Shown: one piece after another, positions 10,170 through 19,926 of the stretch
Position numbering within the stretch: the first letter of the stretch is position 1
Layout of the letters: each line of letters opens with the position of its first letter
NCBI RefSeq assembly: GCF_000943565.1
Contig: NZ_JTDW01000001.1
Location: 372,001 to 436,000 of the forward strand
DNA from: Neotamlana sedimentorum
GTDB lineage: Bacteria > Bacteroidota > Bacteroidia > Flavobacteriales > Flavobacteriaceae
Direction of reading: 5' to 3'
Length of the DNA stretch: 64,000 bases
Position numbers and translations under genes: made by a program
Notes under the pieces: generated by a model
Told to the model about the DNA's origin: nothing
Databases searched by the model: none
What the model saw: the letters and a program-made list of their open reading frames with translations, nothing else

Positions 10170-11638
10170 AAAATTTTATCATAATAACTACTCTTTTATC
10201 TTTCGTATTATATGGAAGTGCACAATCAGTTAATTTTAACCAGATTAAATTATCTTCTAAAACAGCTGTTTTTAATGTAAAAACCTATGGCGCCGTTGGT
10301 GATAGCATAGCTATGGATACAAAAGCTATACAATTGGCTATTGATGCCTGTAATAAGGCGGGAGGTGGAAAAGTTTGGGTTCCTGCTGGGGAGTACATAA
10401 TTGGTACTATAAAGTTAAAAAGCAATGTAACGCTTTCGCTCGATTATGGGGCGTATTTATTGGGCAGTGAGAATATTGCCGATTATGATACTGATCTCAT
10501 CGAAGCGAGAGAAGGTAATGTACATTGTTTAATTTATGCAGAAAATGCGCAAAATGTACGGATTGAAGGACTTGGTGTTATTGACGGTCGTGGCACTCCT
10601 CAATCTTTTCCACGGGAGCGAGGTAGACCGCGTCCTCGTTTGATCCGGATGGTTAATATAGATAAGCTTACTTTTTCAGGTGTGACTTATAAACGTCCAG
10701 CATTTTGGGGGATTCATATTATTGATAGTAAGAATGTACATTTTAACGGAGTCACTGTTCGTTTTAGAAATAATGGCTATAACAATGATGGTTTGGATAT
10801 TGACGGCTGTGAGAATGTGCTTATAGAAAATTGTGATATCGAGGCAGGAGATGATGCCATTTGCTTAAAAAGTTCTCTTCACCCATGTCGTAATTTTGTG
10901 GTGAAAAACTGTAAAGTAGCAAGCGGAACGGCTGCTCTTAAATTTGGAACTTCTTCATATGGAGGATTTTTAGATGTAAAAGTAACTGATTGTTATTTTT
11001 ACGATAGCCCCATGGGAGCAATTAAGCTTCAGTTAGTTGATGGAGGAAAATTGGAAAATGTGGATATATCAAGGATTACCATGAAAAATGTTGGAAATCC
11101 TATTTTCATAAGATTAGGTAACCGAGGCCGTACATATGAAAAGACCATAGTTCAGAAATTTAAAGCTGATGTTCAGCCAGAAGGAAGGCCCGTTGGAACG
11201 CTTAAAAACATTCGTATTAGTGATGTTGTTGCAGAAGTAACATTTGAAGATAGGGAACAAGCAGCAATGGCAGCATATAAAGCATCAGATAAAAAAGATA
11301 TACTAGAGTTATCAGGGGAGATTACCGATATGGAAAAATCTAAAGCAGGCCCTATAATGATTGCAGGTATTCCAGGACATTATGTGGAGAATGTAGTGTT
11401 GGAAAACATTTCGATTTCATATCCTGGTGGGGGAACGGAAAATGATTCAAAAAACTATGTTCCAGAAGATATAGCTCGTTATCCAGAGCAATTTTTCTTT
11501 GGGGTTCTGCCCGCTTGGGGGGCTTACATCCGTCATGCTAAAAATGTCCAGTTTACAAATGTAAAAATGGAAGCCCGTTCTGAGGATAAACGTGAAATGA
11601 TAGTTTTAGATGATGTGGAAGGTTTTATTAATAAATAG
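10166..11638 (+). CDS. GH28 family polygalacturonase-like enzyme (first of a pair)
   Basis: 490 residues with a signal peptide ending YGSAQ, then a right-handed parallel beta-helix starting with FNVKTYGAVGDS. The family Asp-rich sites are present as NNDGLDIDGC and GDDAICLKS. The usual GHG motif is replaced by SGTAALKFGT, and the usual R-x-K reads AIKL, so this is a divergent GH28 group. GH28 enzymes hydrolyse alpha-galacturonosyl or related linkages by inversion. It is translationally coupled to GH115 (4-bp overlap) and followed 16 bp later by a close paralogue. A residue of a third copy lies at 16731-16878, showing that this family was once more numerous here. Confidence 0.9.
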   Translation: MKNFIIITTLLSFVLYGSAQSVNFNQIKLSSKTAVFNVKTYGAVGDSIAMDTKAIQLAIDACNKAGGGKVWVPAGEYIIGTIKLKSNVTLSLDYGAYLLGSENIADYDTDLIEAREGNVHCLIYAENAQNVRIEGLGVIDGRGTPQSFPRERGRPRPRLIRMVNIDKLTFSGVTYKRPAFWGIHIIDSKNVHFNGVTVRFRNNGYNNDGLDIDGCENVLIENCDIEAGDDAICLKSSLHPCRNFVVKNCKVASGTAALKFGTSSYGGFLDVKVTDCYFYDSPMGAIKLQLVDGGKLENVDISRITMKNVGNPIFIRLGNRGRTYEKTIVQKFKADVQPEGRPVGTLKNIRISDVVAEVTFEDREQAAMAAYKASDKKDILELSGEITDMEKSKAGPIMIAGIPGHYVENVVLENISISYPGGGTENDSKNYVPEDIARYPEQFFFGVLPAWGAYIRHAKNVQFTNVKMEARSEDKREMIVLDDVEGFINK

Positions 11639-11654
11639 AAAACAAACAATTATT

Positions 11655-13025
11655 ATGATGATGAAAAGGAATAGAATTTTAACGATAAATTTTGTAACAC
11701 TTGCTATATTATTTTTGTTATGTGGATGTAATAATATAAAAAATGAATTTAATATTGTTGATTATGGAGCAGTTAGTGATACTACAATTGTCAATACAAA
11801 ATTTATTCAAAAAGCCATTGATGAATGTGCTAAAAATGGAGGTAAAGTAATTATTCCCAAAGGAAATTTCGTAACAGGGACCATCAATCTTAAAAGTAAT
11901 GTAGAACTTCATTTGACCAAAGGGGCAAACCTTTTGGGAAGTTCATCCTTATCCGATTACTCAACCAGTAATATTGGAGCAATTGAAGGTCCGGCGTTCA
12001 ATAAATGTTTAGTTTATGCCCAAAATGCCAATAATGTAAAAATAACAGGCAAGGGAACCATAAATGGGCGTGGTGACAAGAAGAATTTTCCTGTTAAAAT
12101 AGGTAACACGTTGGGCGAACGGCCTATGTTGATACGTTTTGTTAATTGTAAAAATATTGATTTTTTAGATGTCACTCTTAAAAATAGTGCGTCATGGTGT
12201 ACCCACTTGGTTGATTGTGATAATATAGTTGCTCGAAATGTAGTTATAGATAGTCGTGTGAATACCAACAATGATGGTTTTGATATAGATGGTTGCAAAA
12301 ATGTATTGATTGAAGGCTGTACCATTAATTCTGGTGATGATGCTATTTGTCCAAAAAGTACAACATCTAGATTAACAGAAAATATGGTTGTTAAAAATTG
12401 TAGAATTACTAGTCATACATCTGCGTTCAAATGTGGAACATCATCTCGTGGAGGTTTTAAAAACATTACAGTTTCAGATTGTGATTTTTCGGATACACGC
12501 ATGGGGGCTATTAAGCTTCTTCAAGTTGATGGTGGCATTCTAGAAGATATTACCATTTCAAATATTGTAATGAATAATGTAGAAGGTCCAATTTTTATTA
12601 GATTGGGAAACCGTGGAAGAAAATATGATGTACCAACGGAACAAGTATATAATAAAAAAGTAGAAAGTGAAGGTCTGCCACCAGGGACGATTAAAAATAT
12701 TAAGATCAGTAATATTAAGGCAACAGTGGTAAGTGATATTCCGGAGCGGTGCGGAATTATGATTTCTGGAATTCCGGGGCATTACATAGAGAATGTAGTG
12801 TTAGAGGATATTGAGATTTCCTATCCTGGAGGGGGTACAAAAGAAGATGCTAAAATAATAGTGCCAGAAGACGAAGCACGTTATCCCGAGCAGTTTTTCT
12901 TTGGGAAATTACCAACTTGGGGAGCATATATTCGTCATGCTCGAAATATTGAATTTAAAAATGTCAATATGTCAACCCGCACACCTGACGAACGTGAAAA
13001 AATTGTAATGATTGATACCTTGTGA
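11655..13025 (+). CDS. GH28 family polygalacturonase-like lipoprotein (second of a pair)
   Basis: About 456 residues. Three consecutive ATGs (11655, 11658, 11661) could start the gene; an upstream in-frame ATG inside the previous gene is unlikely. The leader ends LFLLCGC, a lipobox, so the enzyme is probably membrane-anchored, unlike its upstream neighbour. The beta-helix begins FNIVDYGAVSD. Catalytic stretches are NNDGFDIDGC, GDDAICPKS, TSHTSAFKCGT and GAIKLLQ, the same departures from canonical GH28 seen in the first copy. The C-terminal halves are very similar, with shared EDEARYPEQFFFGKLP and GAYIRHA segments. It is likely a tandem duplication with a changed cellular location, perhaps acting on shorter products. 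Confidence 0.9.
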   Translation: MMMKRNRILTINFVTLAILFLLCGCNNIKNEFNIVDYGAVSDTTIVNTKFIQKAIDECAKNGGKVIIPKGNFVTGTINLKSNVELHLTKGANLLGSSSLSDYSTSNIGAIEGPAFNKCLVYAQNANNVKITGKGTINGRGDKKNFPVKIGNTLGERPMLIRFVNCKNIDFLDVTLKNSASWCTHLVDCDNIVARNVVIDSRVNTNNDGFDIDGCKNVLIEGCTINSGDDAICPKSTTSRLTENMVVKNCRITSHTSAFKCGTSSRGGFKNITVSDCDFSDTRMGAIKLLQVDGGILEDITISNIVMNNVEGPIFIRLGNRGRKYDVPTEQVYNKKVESEGLPPGTIKNIKISNIKATVVSDIPERCGIMISGIPGHYIENVVLEDIEISYPGGGTKEDAKIIVPEDEARYPEQFFFGKLPTWGAYIRHARNIEFKNVNMSTRTPDEREKIVMIDTL

Positions 13026-13096
13026 CAGCTTAATATAGCACCTTTAATATCATTTTAAAATTAGAAGAATAGTATAAATACATAAATTTTTATTAG

Positions 13097-14521
13097 ATGA
13101 ACAAAAAACAATACTTTTTTTGTGGGATATTTTTATTCCTTTTTCAGTTATTACCTTATACTGTTGTAGGACAGGTTTATTTTACTAACGGACTTAAAAT
13201 TCAAGAGGTAACGGATACAAGTGCTGTTATTTGGACACGATTATGTAAGTTGCCTAATGCCATTCCAATTTACCATAAACAAAAAAAGGCTCCTTTTAAA
13301 GCACCGATTGATTTTGACAATAATATGCCAGTAAATAAAATGGATGGTGCTGTAGAAGGTGTTTTTGGTGAGATTAAAATAAATATATTTAATGTGAATG
13401 ATACTATTTCAGTTGACTGGAAACATGTGTCTCCTTATAAGGATTATACTTTTATGGAAGTCATTAATGGGTTAAATCCCAATACGGAGTATCAAGTTTT
13501 ATTACAAGGAAGAAAAGATAAGAATGGTTCTATTACTGAAATATTAGGTTCATTTAAAACAGCTCCTTCATCAGAAATGATTGTACCAGTAGGTTTTACA
13601 TCCTCAACTTGCCAATATTTTTGGGATTACGACGATCCTATTAGAGGTTTTAAAGCCTATGATAATATGCTGAAATTAAATCCAGCTTTTCACTGCCAAA
13701 CGGGAGATTATATATATTATGATAAGCCTGGTCCAATGTCATATAATGTGGAATTGGCGAGACATAAATGGCATGCAATTAATTCATGGCCATCTTTAGT
13801 TGATTTCTACTCAAATGTGCCTTCTTATTTACAAAAGGATGATCATGATATTTTGAGAGATGATGCAACTCCTAACTCTAAACCGTTTGGAGAATTAACT
13901 TTTGATGATGCTTTACAGATTTGGAATGAGCAAGTACCTTTAAATGATAAACCTTTTAGAAGTGTTAGGTGGGGTAAAGATTTAGAAGTATGGTTAGTAG
14001 AAGCCCGTGAATTTAGGAGCGATAATAGAGATGAAGATGGTGATGAAAAGTCAATTTTTGGAAAAGAACAAAAAGCGTGGTTGAAATCTTCTATTGAATC
14101 TTCAAATGCCACTTTTAAAATTTTAATGTCTCCAACTCCAGTTGTTGGACCTGATAGAGCTAAACTTAAAATAGATAATCACTCAAACAAGTCATACGAA
14201 ACAGAAGGTAAATGGCTTCGTAAATTTCTTGCTTCTCAAAAAAACACATTTGTTGTTAATGGAGATAGACACTGGCAATACGTTTCGAAAGATTTAGAAA
14301 CAGGTCTTTTAGAGTTTAGCCAAGGGCCAACTAGTGATGATCATGCACAAGGTTGGGACCCAGATGATTATAGACCAGAGCATAAATTTTTAAGAGTAAA
14401 AGGCGGGTTTTTGTATGTATATGTTTTTAGGAACAAACATGATGTTCCAACTATAAAATTTATCCATTACGATGTTGAGGGAAAAGCGGTTCACGAAGAA
14501 ATCATTAAATCAAAAGATTAA
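13097..14521 (+). CDS. PhoD-like metallophosphatase / phosphodiesterase
   Basis: 474 residues with a signal peptide ending TVVGQ. An N-terminal fibronectin-like domain (about 25-155, with ITDTSAVIWTR-type sequence) precedes a PhoD-family metallo-hydrolase domain. Metal-ligand motifs are visible as QTGDYIYYD, QKDDHDILRDD and VNGDRHWQYV. PhoD-family enzymes cleave phosphate mono- or diesters outside the cytoplasm. It follows the GH28 pair by 71 bp in the same direction. A member inside a glycan locus might remove phosphate substituents or scavenge phosphate; sequence alone does not decide. Confidence 0.88.
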   Translation: MNKKQYFFCGIFLFLFQLLPYTVVGQVYFTNGLKIQEVTDTSAVIWTRLCKLPNAIPIYHKQKKAPFKAPIDFDNNMPVNKMDGAVEGVFGEIKINIFNVNDTISVDWKHVSPYKDYTFMEVINGLNPNTEYQVLLQGRKDKNGSITEILGSFKTAPSSEMIVPVGFTSSTCQYFWDYDDPIRGFKAYDNMLKLNPAFHCQTGDYIYYDKPGPMSYNVELARHKWHAINSWPSLVDFYSNVPSYLQKDDHDILRDDATPNSKPFGELTFDDALQIWNEQVPLNDKPFRSVRWGKDLEVWLVEAREFRSDNRDEDGDEKSIFGKEQKAWLKSSIESSNATFKILMSPTPVVGPDRAKLKIDNHSNKSYETEGKWLRKFLASQKNTFVVNGDRHWQYVSKDLETGLLEFSQGPTSDDHAQGWDPDDYRPEHKFLRVKGGFLYVYVFRNKHDVPTIKFIHYDVEGKAVHEEIIKSKD

Positions 14522-14633
14522 ACTTTTTGAGGCTATTAGTTATAGTGTTAATAGATATGAGCAGTAAAATAGAGCCCTATTTTTATTAATAAAGACTTTT
14601 TATTTCTATAGAAAATAGTTTTCATTAGGCTTT

Positions 14634-15131
14634 ATGGGAAGCGTATTTTGTCATTCAATTATTTTGTTTTTCAAATTTTCAACAACATTGGTATTTTGCT
14701 CTTTTAAATCATTAGCTTCATTGCAAAAAACGGGTAATCAAAGTCATATTATAATAAGCCGAAAAGATGCATCAAATTCTGTGAGTCTATCGCCAGGATC
14801 TAAATACAAAAGTTCGGAAGTTGAGATGCATGGTAAAATTGTAAAACGTGGGTTTGATAGAGATGCGTTTTTCACAGAAGCAGAAAGCACTTTTGACAAA
14901 ACTTTTGGCTACAAACGCAACTATGCAAAATCCTATAAATCGAAAAAAGATTTTATTAAGAATCCAAAGCTGTACTTCACAACATTGTTAGGATTACCAG
15001 CAAGTGAGAAATCGATTGCTTTTAAATGCCTGCAAAATCTGGAGTGCCTATTGCGAGTATTCCAATTAATCAAGTGCAGTTGGCTCTTAAAAGCTAAGAT
15101 GTTTAAAACGTGGTGTGGGAATAGTAATTAA
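14634..15131 (+). pseudogene. Unrecognised ORF, probable gene relic
   Basis: A 165-codon ORF that I cannot assign to a family. Its composition is uneven: the N-terminus is rich in Phe/Cys/Ser, while the middle (DRDAFFTEAESTFDKTFGY) reads like normal protein. Near 15030 the sense of the sequence appears to move to the next frame, which reads MPAKSGVPIASIPINQVQLA and stops shortly after, while the ORF itself continues into Cys-rich, unlikely sequence. This suggests a fragment with a frameshift. It lies beside three clearly decayed carbohydrate-active genes, which supports that reading. The intervals 14522-14633 and 15132-15303 hold nothing I recognise. Confidence 0.35.
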
Positions 15132-15303
15132 ATCAGGTTCAATAGGTTTATAAGCTACATTAAGAAGCTATGTGATGTGCTTTTAATTAACTGGTTGGTT
15201 TCTATAGGTTAGTTAAGATTTGAGCAATAAGATGGTTGAAATGAGATGTGTTTTATGGTTTTTATGAATTAAGTTTGTCACTAACTCAAAACTCTAAGTT
15301 ACA

Positions 15304-16718
15304 ATGTTATATAAAATCCGATTATTATATCTGTTTTTTGCTATGGTCTTTTTCTCATGTAAACCAAGTACTAAAAATATTAAATTAATCGGGGACGATG
15401 CATTGAAAAAGCCAAATATTATATTCATTTTCGCAGATGATTGGGGTTATAGTGACTTAGGAATTCATGGAAGTTCCTTTTGTAAAACACCAAATCTTGA
15501 TAAAATGGCAGCAGAGGGTATTGATTTTCAAAATTTTTTGGTAGTTAATCCAGTTTGTTCTCCGAGTAGAGTAGGAGTTATGACGGGACAATACCCAGCG
15601 AGACATAGTGTTCATGGTCATTTTGCTACGGTAGAATCTCATATGGAACGTAACATGCCAGATTGGTTGAGCCCTAATGCTCCCTTACTTCCTAAAATGC
15701 TTAAAAATGCTGGGTATGCAACAGCTCATTATGGAAAATGGCACCTATCCAATACACATGTAGATGATGCTCCTTCTCCTTTGAAATATGGGTATGATGA
15801 ATATGGTGCTTTTAATTTACCAAGCAGATTGCATCAAATGCATATAGATTCCACTTTGTACAAAACTATCGATTTTGCCAAACGCTATAAAGACCAGCCA
15901 TTCTTTATAAATGCGTGGATTCACGCAACTCATACACCACATTATCCTAAACAAGAATATATGCAGCAATTTGCAAATTTAAATGAACAGGAACAGGTCT
16001 ATGCAGCTGTAGTTGCAGAATATGATGCTCGTATAGGTGAATTGTTTAAAACATTGGAAGATTTAGGTATTGATAATAATACTTTAGTCATTTTTTCTTC
16101 TGATAATGGTCCTGAAATAACTGGAAAAGATATGACTACTGATGATAATTCTACAGGTCCAGGTTTGGGGTCATATTATTCCGTAGGGAAACTGGAGAGC
16201 TCAAAGGGCGTAAGCGTTCATTGTTCGCAGGTGGTGTACGCATACCACTTATTGTGCGTTGGCCTAGTGAGAGTCCTGCTGGCATAGTAGACAAAACAAC
16301 TGAATTAGTTACTGTAGATTTGTTGCCTACTTTTTTAGAATTGGCAGGAGTGACTTTCCCAGATAATTATAAACCCGATGGAGTAAGCATTCTATCTGCC
16401 ATTAAGGGAAAAGCTTTTAAAAGAGATAAACCTATTTACTGGGATTGGCGTTTTTCAAATAACAGAACAGATTTTTGGCCCTCTGCTGGAATTCAGGAAG
16501 CTAATTGGAAACTCTTAACCAATTCTGAATTGGGTAGAACCGAACTGTATAATATTAACTCCGATTGGTCTGAGCAAATGGATTTGTCCAATAAACATCC
16601 AGAGAAAGTGAAGGAGTTATTGAATAAAATTAAAACTTTTGAAGAAACATTGCCAACAGCCCCTGCGGAAAATTGTTTTTCAAAAGAAAGAGCAAACTTG
16701 TTTTTACGTAAGGAATAA
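15304..16718 (+). pseudogene. Family S1 sulfatase disrupted by a one-base frameshift
   Basis: A signal-peptide/lipoprotein leader (FFSCKPS) is followed by a formylglycine-type S1 sulfatase. It has FADDWGYSDLG, NPVCSPSRVGVMTG (Cys about 85, C-x-P-S-R), GKWHLSN and SSDNGPE. The first frame then runs into nonsense and stops at 16287. The second frame resumes exactly at FAGGVRIPLIVRWPSE and ends normally with a C-terminal subdomain. The two frames join if one A is restored in the A-run at 16189-16191, which would give GKTGELKGRKRS. This is either a true inactivating deletion or a homopolymer sequencing error. Restored, the protein would be about 471 residues, normal for S1. Confidence 0.9.
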
Positions 16719-16730
16719 AATTAATTAGAT

Positions 16731-16878
16731 ATGAAAACAACTTTTAAATATTTTGTAATAACAACGGTGCTAATAATCTTCAAAGGTTGTAAAAATCAAA
16801 GTAAAAATGACCACTCGGGAAGAAGATATGAGAGAAATGATAGTGTTGGGTGATGTTTAAGGTTTTGTTAATCAATGA
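16731..16878 (+). pseudogene. GH28 remnant: leader and C-terminal tail only
   Basis: The segment starts with a lipoprotein-like leader (MKTTFKYFVITT, then a hydrophobic stretch and GCKNQ). Within about 85 bases it passes to a tail in another frame reading REEDMREMIVLGDV, a stop, then GFVNQ and a final stop. The tail matches the end of the first GH28 (SEDKREMIVLDDVEGFINK at 11580-11638), with a Glu codon changed to stop. More than 400 codons of the beta-helix are missing. It is a deletion derivative of a third GH28 copy. Confidence 0.8.
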
Positions 16879-16886
16879 ATTAAATA

Positions 16887-17715
16887 ATGAAAAGATTTAG
16901 AATTATAGTTCTGATTTGTATTTCGCAAGTACAGTTTTCTCATCTAGAAGCACAGAATATGCGTGCCCCTGTAAATGGTGAACTTGTAAATGATATTGAT
17001 AGGAACGAAGAGTTTATGAATTGGGGCTTGGGTATGTTTGTGCACTGGTCTTTTGATTCGCAGCTTGGTTCTGTAATAAGTCATTCCATAGTAGGTGCTT
17101 CAAAAAAGTATCTTGACCGTTATATTAATGAGCTTCCTAAGACTTTTAACCCAGACCAATATAACCCAGGGTGTTTACAACAAAACATCATAATGGTTTT
17201 TGCATGTGGGATACCAAGACGACTGACTTTAATATTATGAATACACCTTATAGGAAAGACATTGTAAAAGACTATGTTTTTTATAATTCGATAGTATTTG
17301 GTCGATATGAGTATGGATATGTAAGATATGAGCAACTAAAAAAGCAAATAAAATAGTTAATTTACATATGTTAAAAAAGCAACGGTAGAATTGATAAAAT
17401 TGTAGAGAAAGCATGTTAATCAAGTTTGCAGTTGGGAAGATAATGTTGCTGTTACCCTGAAAGTAAATGCATAAATACCTGGTTGCTCTTACTTGGAGTT
17501 GTTATAATGAAGATGGGCGATTAGTTTAGATAACGGCGAAAGATGAAGATATTGTAGTACGCAACCAATAAGCTAGTACTGAAAAACATGTATTTTATAA
17601 TATGGAGGTTTTAGAGTTTAAAACTGCGGAAAAACATACTGTTTTAACTTCTTTGGTAGAAGGAGATAGGAAAACATCAAGTTTAAAACCATTAACCTTC
17701 AAGCCAATAAACTAG
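16887..17715 (+). pseudogene. GH29 alpha-L-fucosidase relic with internal deletions
   Basis: The 5' part has a signal peptide and GH29 start (NWGLGMFVHWSFDSQLG), open to about 17165. The next recognisable piece, FTTKHHNGFCMWDTKTTDFN, is in a different frame (17171 onward) and ends after NTPYRKDIVKDYV. Several hundred codons including the nucleophile region are absent. From about 17395 a decayed tail with stops resembles the C-terminal domain of the intact GH29 at 6161-7957: HVNQVCSWEDN against HVKQVSKWEDN, and a final HTVLTSLVEGDRKTSSL against HTVSVSLVEGDKETSSL. It is therefore a paralogue lost by deletion plus point mutation. Confidence 0.88.
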
Positions 17716-17753
17716 ATTTCACTTTTTTTTTAAACTAAATAACTTATTATTTT

Positions 17754-19385
17754 ATGAGAAACTTATTTACTACATTATTCCTTTCAGCAACCATTGCAGC
17801 AATAGCACAGGATGTTAATCTTACAGATGTTTTTTCTGATGGAGGACCAACAAGGTTAGATAACACAAGTCTATCTTTTACCCGAAATTTTTCAGCAACA
17901 CCTTCTACTTTCTCTGTATTTAATTATTACCCTGAGGAGTCTATATATCATGCTAGCATAACATATGACAATGGACAAAATGACGAGGGTTATGTTATGA
18001 GAATAGGCAAGGGAGCTCAAATTTATTCATTTAGAAATTCTGTTCATGGTGAAATAGTTCCACCACAACATAGAACCAATATAGCTTCTAATGGGCTTCA
18101 TCACACGCCATTCGTAGATGATGTCTTTCAAATGGTGGCTGCTTCTTCTCGTCATACTGGTACAGCACCTGATATTATACATCAGGCAGGTTCTTATGTA
18201 CGTTTACCTGAACAAGTAGATGAAAACAACCATCCTTTTTACTCTCCTTTAATAGCAGAGCATTTTGATGCTGACGATAAATCTTTTACTACGGTAAACT
18301 GGGGACAGCAACCGAATACAGACAAGAACTTAACACTTGGATATACTGCAGATCTTATGTTCTATACAAGACATAAAAATATTGGAAATGGAGTTATTCA
18401 AGTAGATAACATACTACATAATTTTGGTCAACAAGACTTTACTTTTCTAGATGTACCATGGGGAGGAGTAAGACATTCAAGTATGCCTTATTTATTTGTC
18501 TCAAACGAAGACAATTCTTATAGCTTACAAACACCTGCTAGTTTTCCTGTTAAAGAAATAAGTATAGCAAGTACAGGAGGCTGGATTGCTTACTCTTCTA
18601 GTCAGGATGGAAATGGTCCTTCTATGGGATTAGTTTTTACTAGGGATCAAAGTGCTGGACCAGGTGTAATAAGATGGGGAGAAGCAATAGCGAATGATAG
18701 AGACTTTTATGTATTAGAGTTAATACGATTTCCTCAGGGGAATTTATCTGGTGGAAAATCTATGCAATTCAGAACATTTATGGTGTTAGGGTCTTCTGTA
18801 GATGATGTGAAATCAAAAATACTAGATAGTGGCTTAGAAGGTGAGGCTTTTATTACTGCTAATAACAATACTAAAGATCAAACAACAGATATACATTATC
18901 AAGTCACCTCATCAGGATCAAAGTTCGAAGTTTCTGAGACAACACAAGCTAATTCAGATCTAACATTAGAAGCAACTCCATTTCAGAACAGTTTACCAGT
19001 GTGTCTGATTGAAGGTGCTGATGGAACCAATAGAATCACAACAGATTTATATACATATTCTTCTTTTCCTTATGATAGAACTGCTCTTAGTTGGAAACTT
19101 TTAGGGTATTCAGAACAAGCTGTTAATTTTGATGTTTTAGGAATTTCAGAACAAGTTATTAATAAGACTGATTTTAAGGTGTATCCCAATCCAGTAGAAT
19201 CCATAATAACCATTCAAGGCTTTGCAAACTTAACAGTTGTTGATCTTTATGATATTAATGGAAGAATACTATTAAGCAAAATTATTTCAAATGAAAGCGA
19301 AACAATAGATTTAAGCCATTTAAAAAGTGGTACATATTACCTAAAAACTAATTCTGGTGCTAAACAACTTATTGTAAAGAAATAA
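17754..19385 (+). CDS. Secreted T9SS-sorted protein of unknown function
   Basis: 543 residues with a signal peptide ending AAIAQ and a type IX sorting domain at about 470-543 (KVYPNPVES, then VDLYDINGR, ending LIVKK). The protein is therefore exported through the Por/T9SS machinery and either anchored on the surface or released. The central 440 residues look beta-rich, with aromatic stretches such as DVPWGGVRHSSMPY and a segment ELIRFPQGNLSGGKSMQFRTF that recalls mutarotase-like sandwich domains. I do not recognise a CAZy or sulfatase signature. It is intact although the gene relics lie immediately before it. Placement between GH relics and a GH95-like gene makes a glycan-active or glycan-binding role plausible but unproven. 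Confidence 0.75.
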   Translation: MRNLFTTLFLSATIAAIAQDVNLTDVFSDGGPTRLDNTSLSFTRNFSATPSTFSVFNYYPEESIYHASITYDNGQNDEGYVMRIGKGAQIYSFRNSVHGEIVPPQHRTNIASNGLHHTPFVDDVFQMVAASSRHTGTAPDIIHQAGSYVRLPEQVDENNHPFYSPLIAEHFDADDKSFTTVNWGQQPNTDKNLTLGYTADLMFYTRHKNIGNGVIQVDNILHNFGQQDFTFLDVPWGGVRHSSMPYLFVSNEDNSYSLQTPASFPVKEISIASTGGWIAYSSSQDGNGPSMGLVFTRDQSAGPGVIRWGEAIANDRDFYVLELIRFPQGNLSGGKSMQFRTFMVLGSSVDDVKSKILDSGLEGEAFITANNNTKDQTTDIHYQVTSSGSKFEVSETTQANSDLTLEATPFQNSLPVCLIEGADGTNRITTDLYTYSSFPYDRTALSWKLLGYSEQAVNFDVLGISEQVINKTDFKVYPNPVESIITIQGFANLTVVDLYDINGRILLSKIISNESETIDLSHLKSGTYYLKTNSGAKQLIVKK

Positions 19386-19926
19386 GAAACCAATATTACG
19401 CATGATTTTTGGTGCGGAAGCATCTGAGAACTTAGATTTTTCTGTAGGTGAATTTTCACCTACACTTAAAATAAGATTTAAAAATTTTCCAATCGATTAA
19501 TTTGGAGCCCAAAAACCAAAACTAAAAAGATGGCAAAAACATCCGAAGTTCCAAAATTAATTGATATTTCGGAGAAAAGTAGTCTGATGGCGGACTGGTT
19601 AAACAATAAATTAAAAAGCGTTGATTCTCCTGCGGAGCAGTCGGCATACGGATTAAATACTTCCGAAGGGATAATTGTATTTGAAATTTGGAACCAAAGT
19701 CCAGCAGTTCAAAATAAGGTGTAGGAATTTCTCTTTGGACGATATTACCACGCGGAAAAAATTTCTACTTCTTTGTGTTTTAAATGGACAAAAGACTGAA
19801 AACTTTATTTATCAGGTTTAAAAAACAAAATAGTAAGTGCTACACTTATTAATGCAAATGACTTATAACACAACTAATAATTGGATAGTAATAATTTAGG
19901 TATTATCAATATATAATTTTATAAAA
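19386..19926 (+). other. Low-information gap with one short ORF
   Basis: A stretch of about 540 bases between two real genes. It holds one 64-codon ORF at 19530-19724 (MAKTSEVPKLIDISEKSSL...). The ORF has an AAAAAGATGG-like start context and ordinary amino-acid composition, but I recognise no family and it may be a fragment of a deleted gene. No promoter, hairpin or RNA gene was convincing here. Confidence 0.3.
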
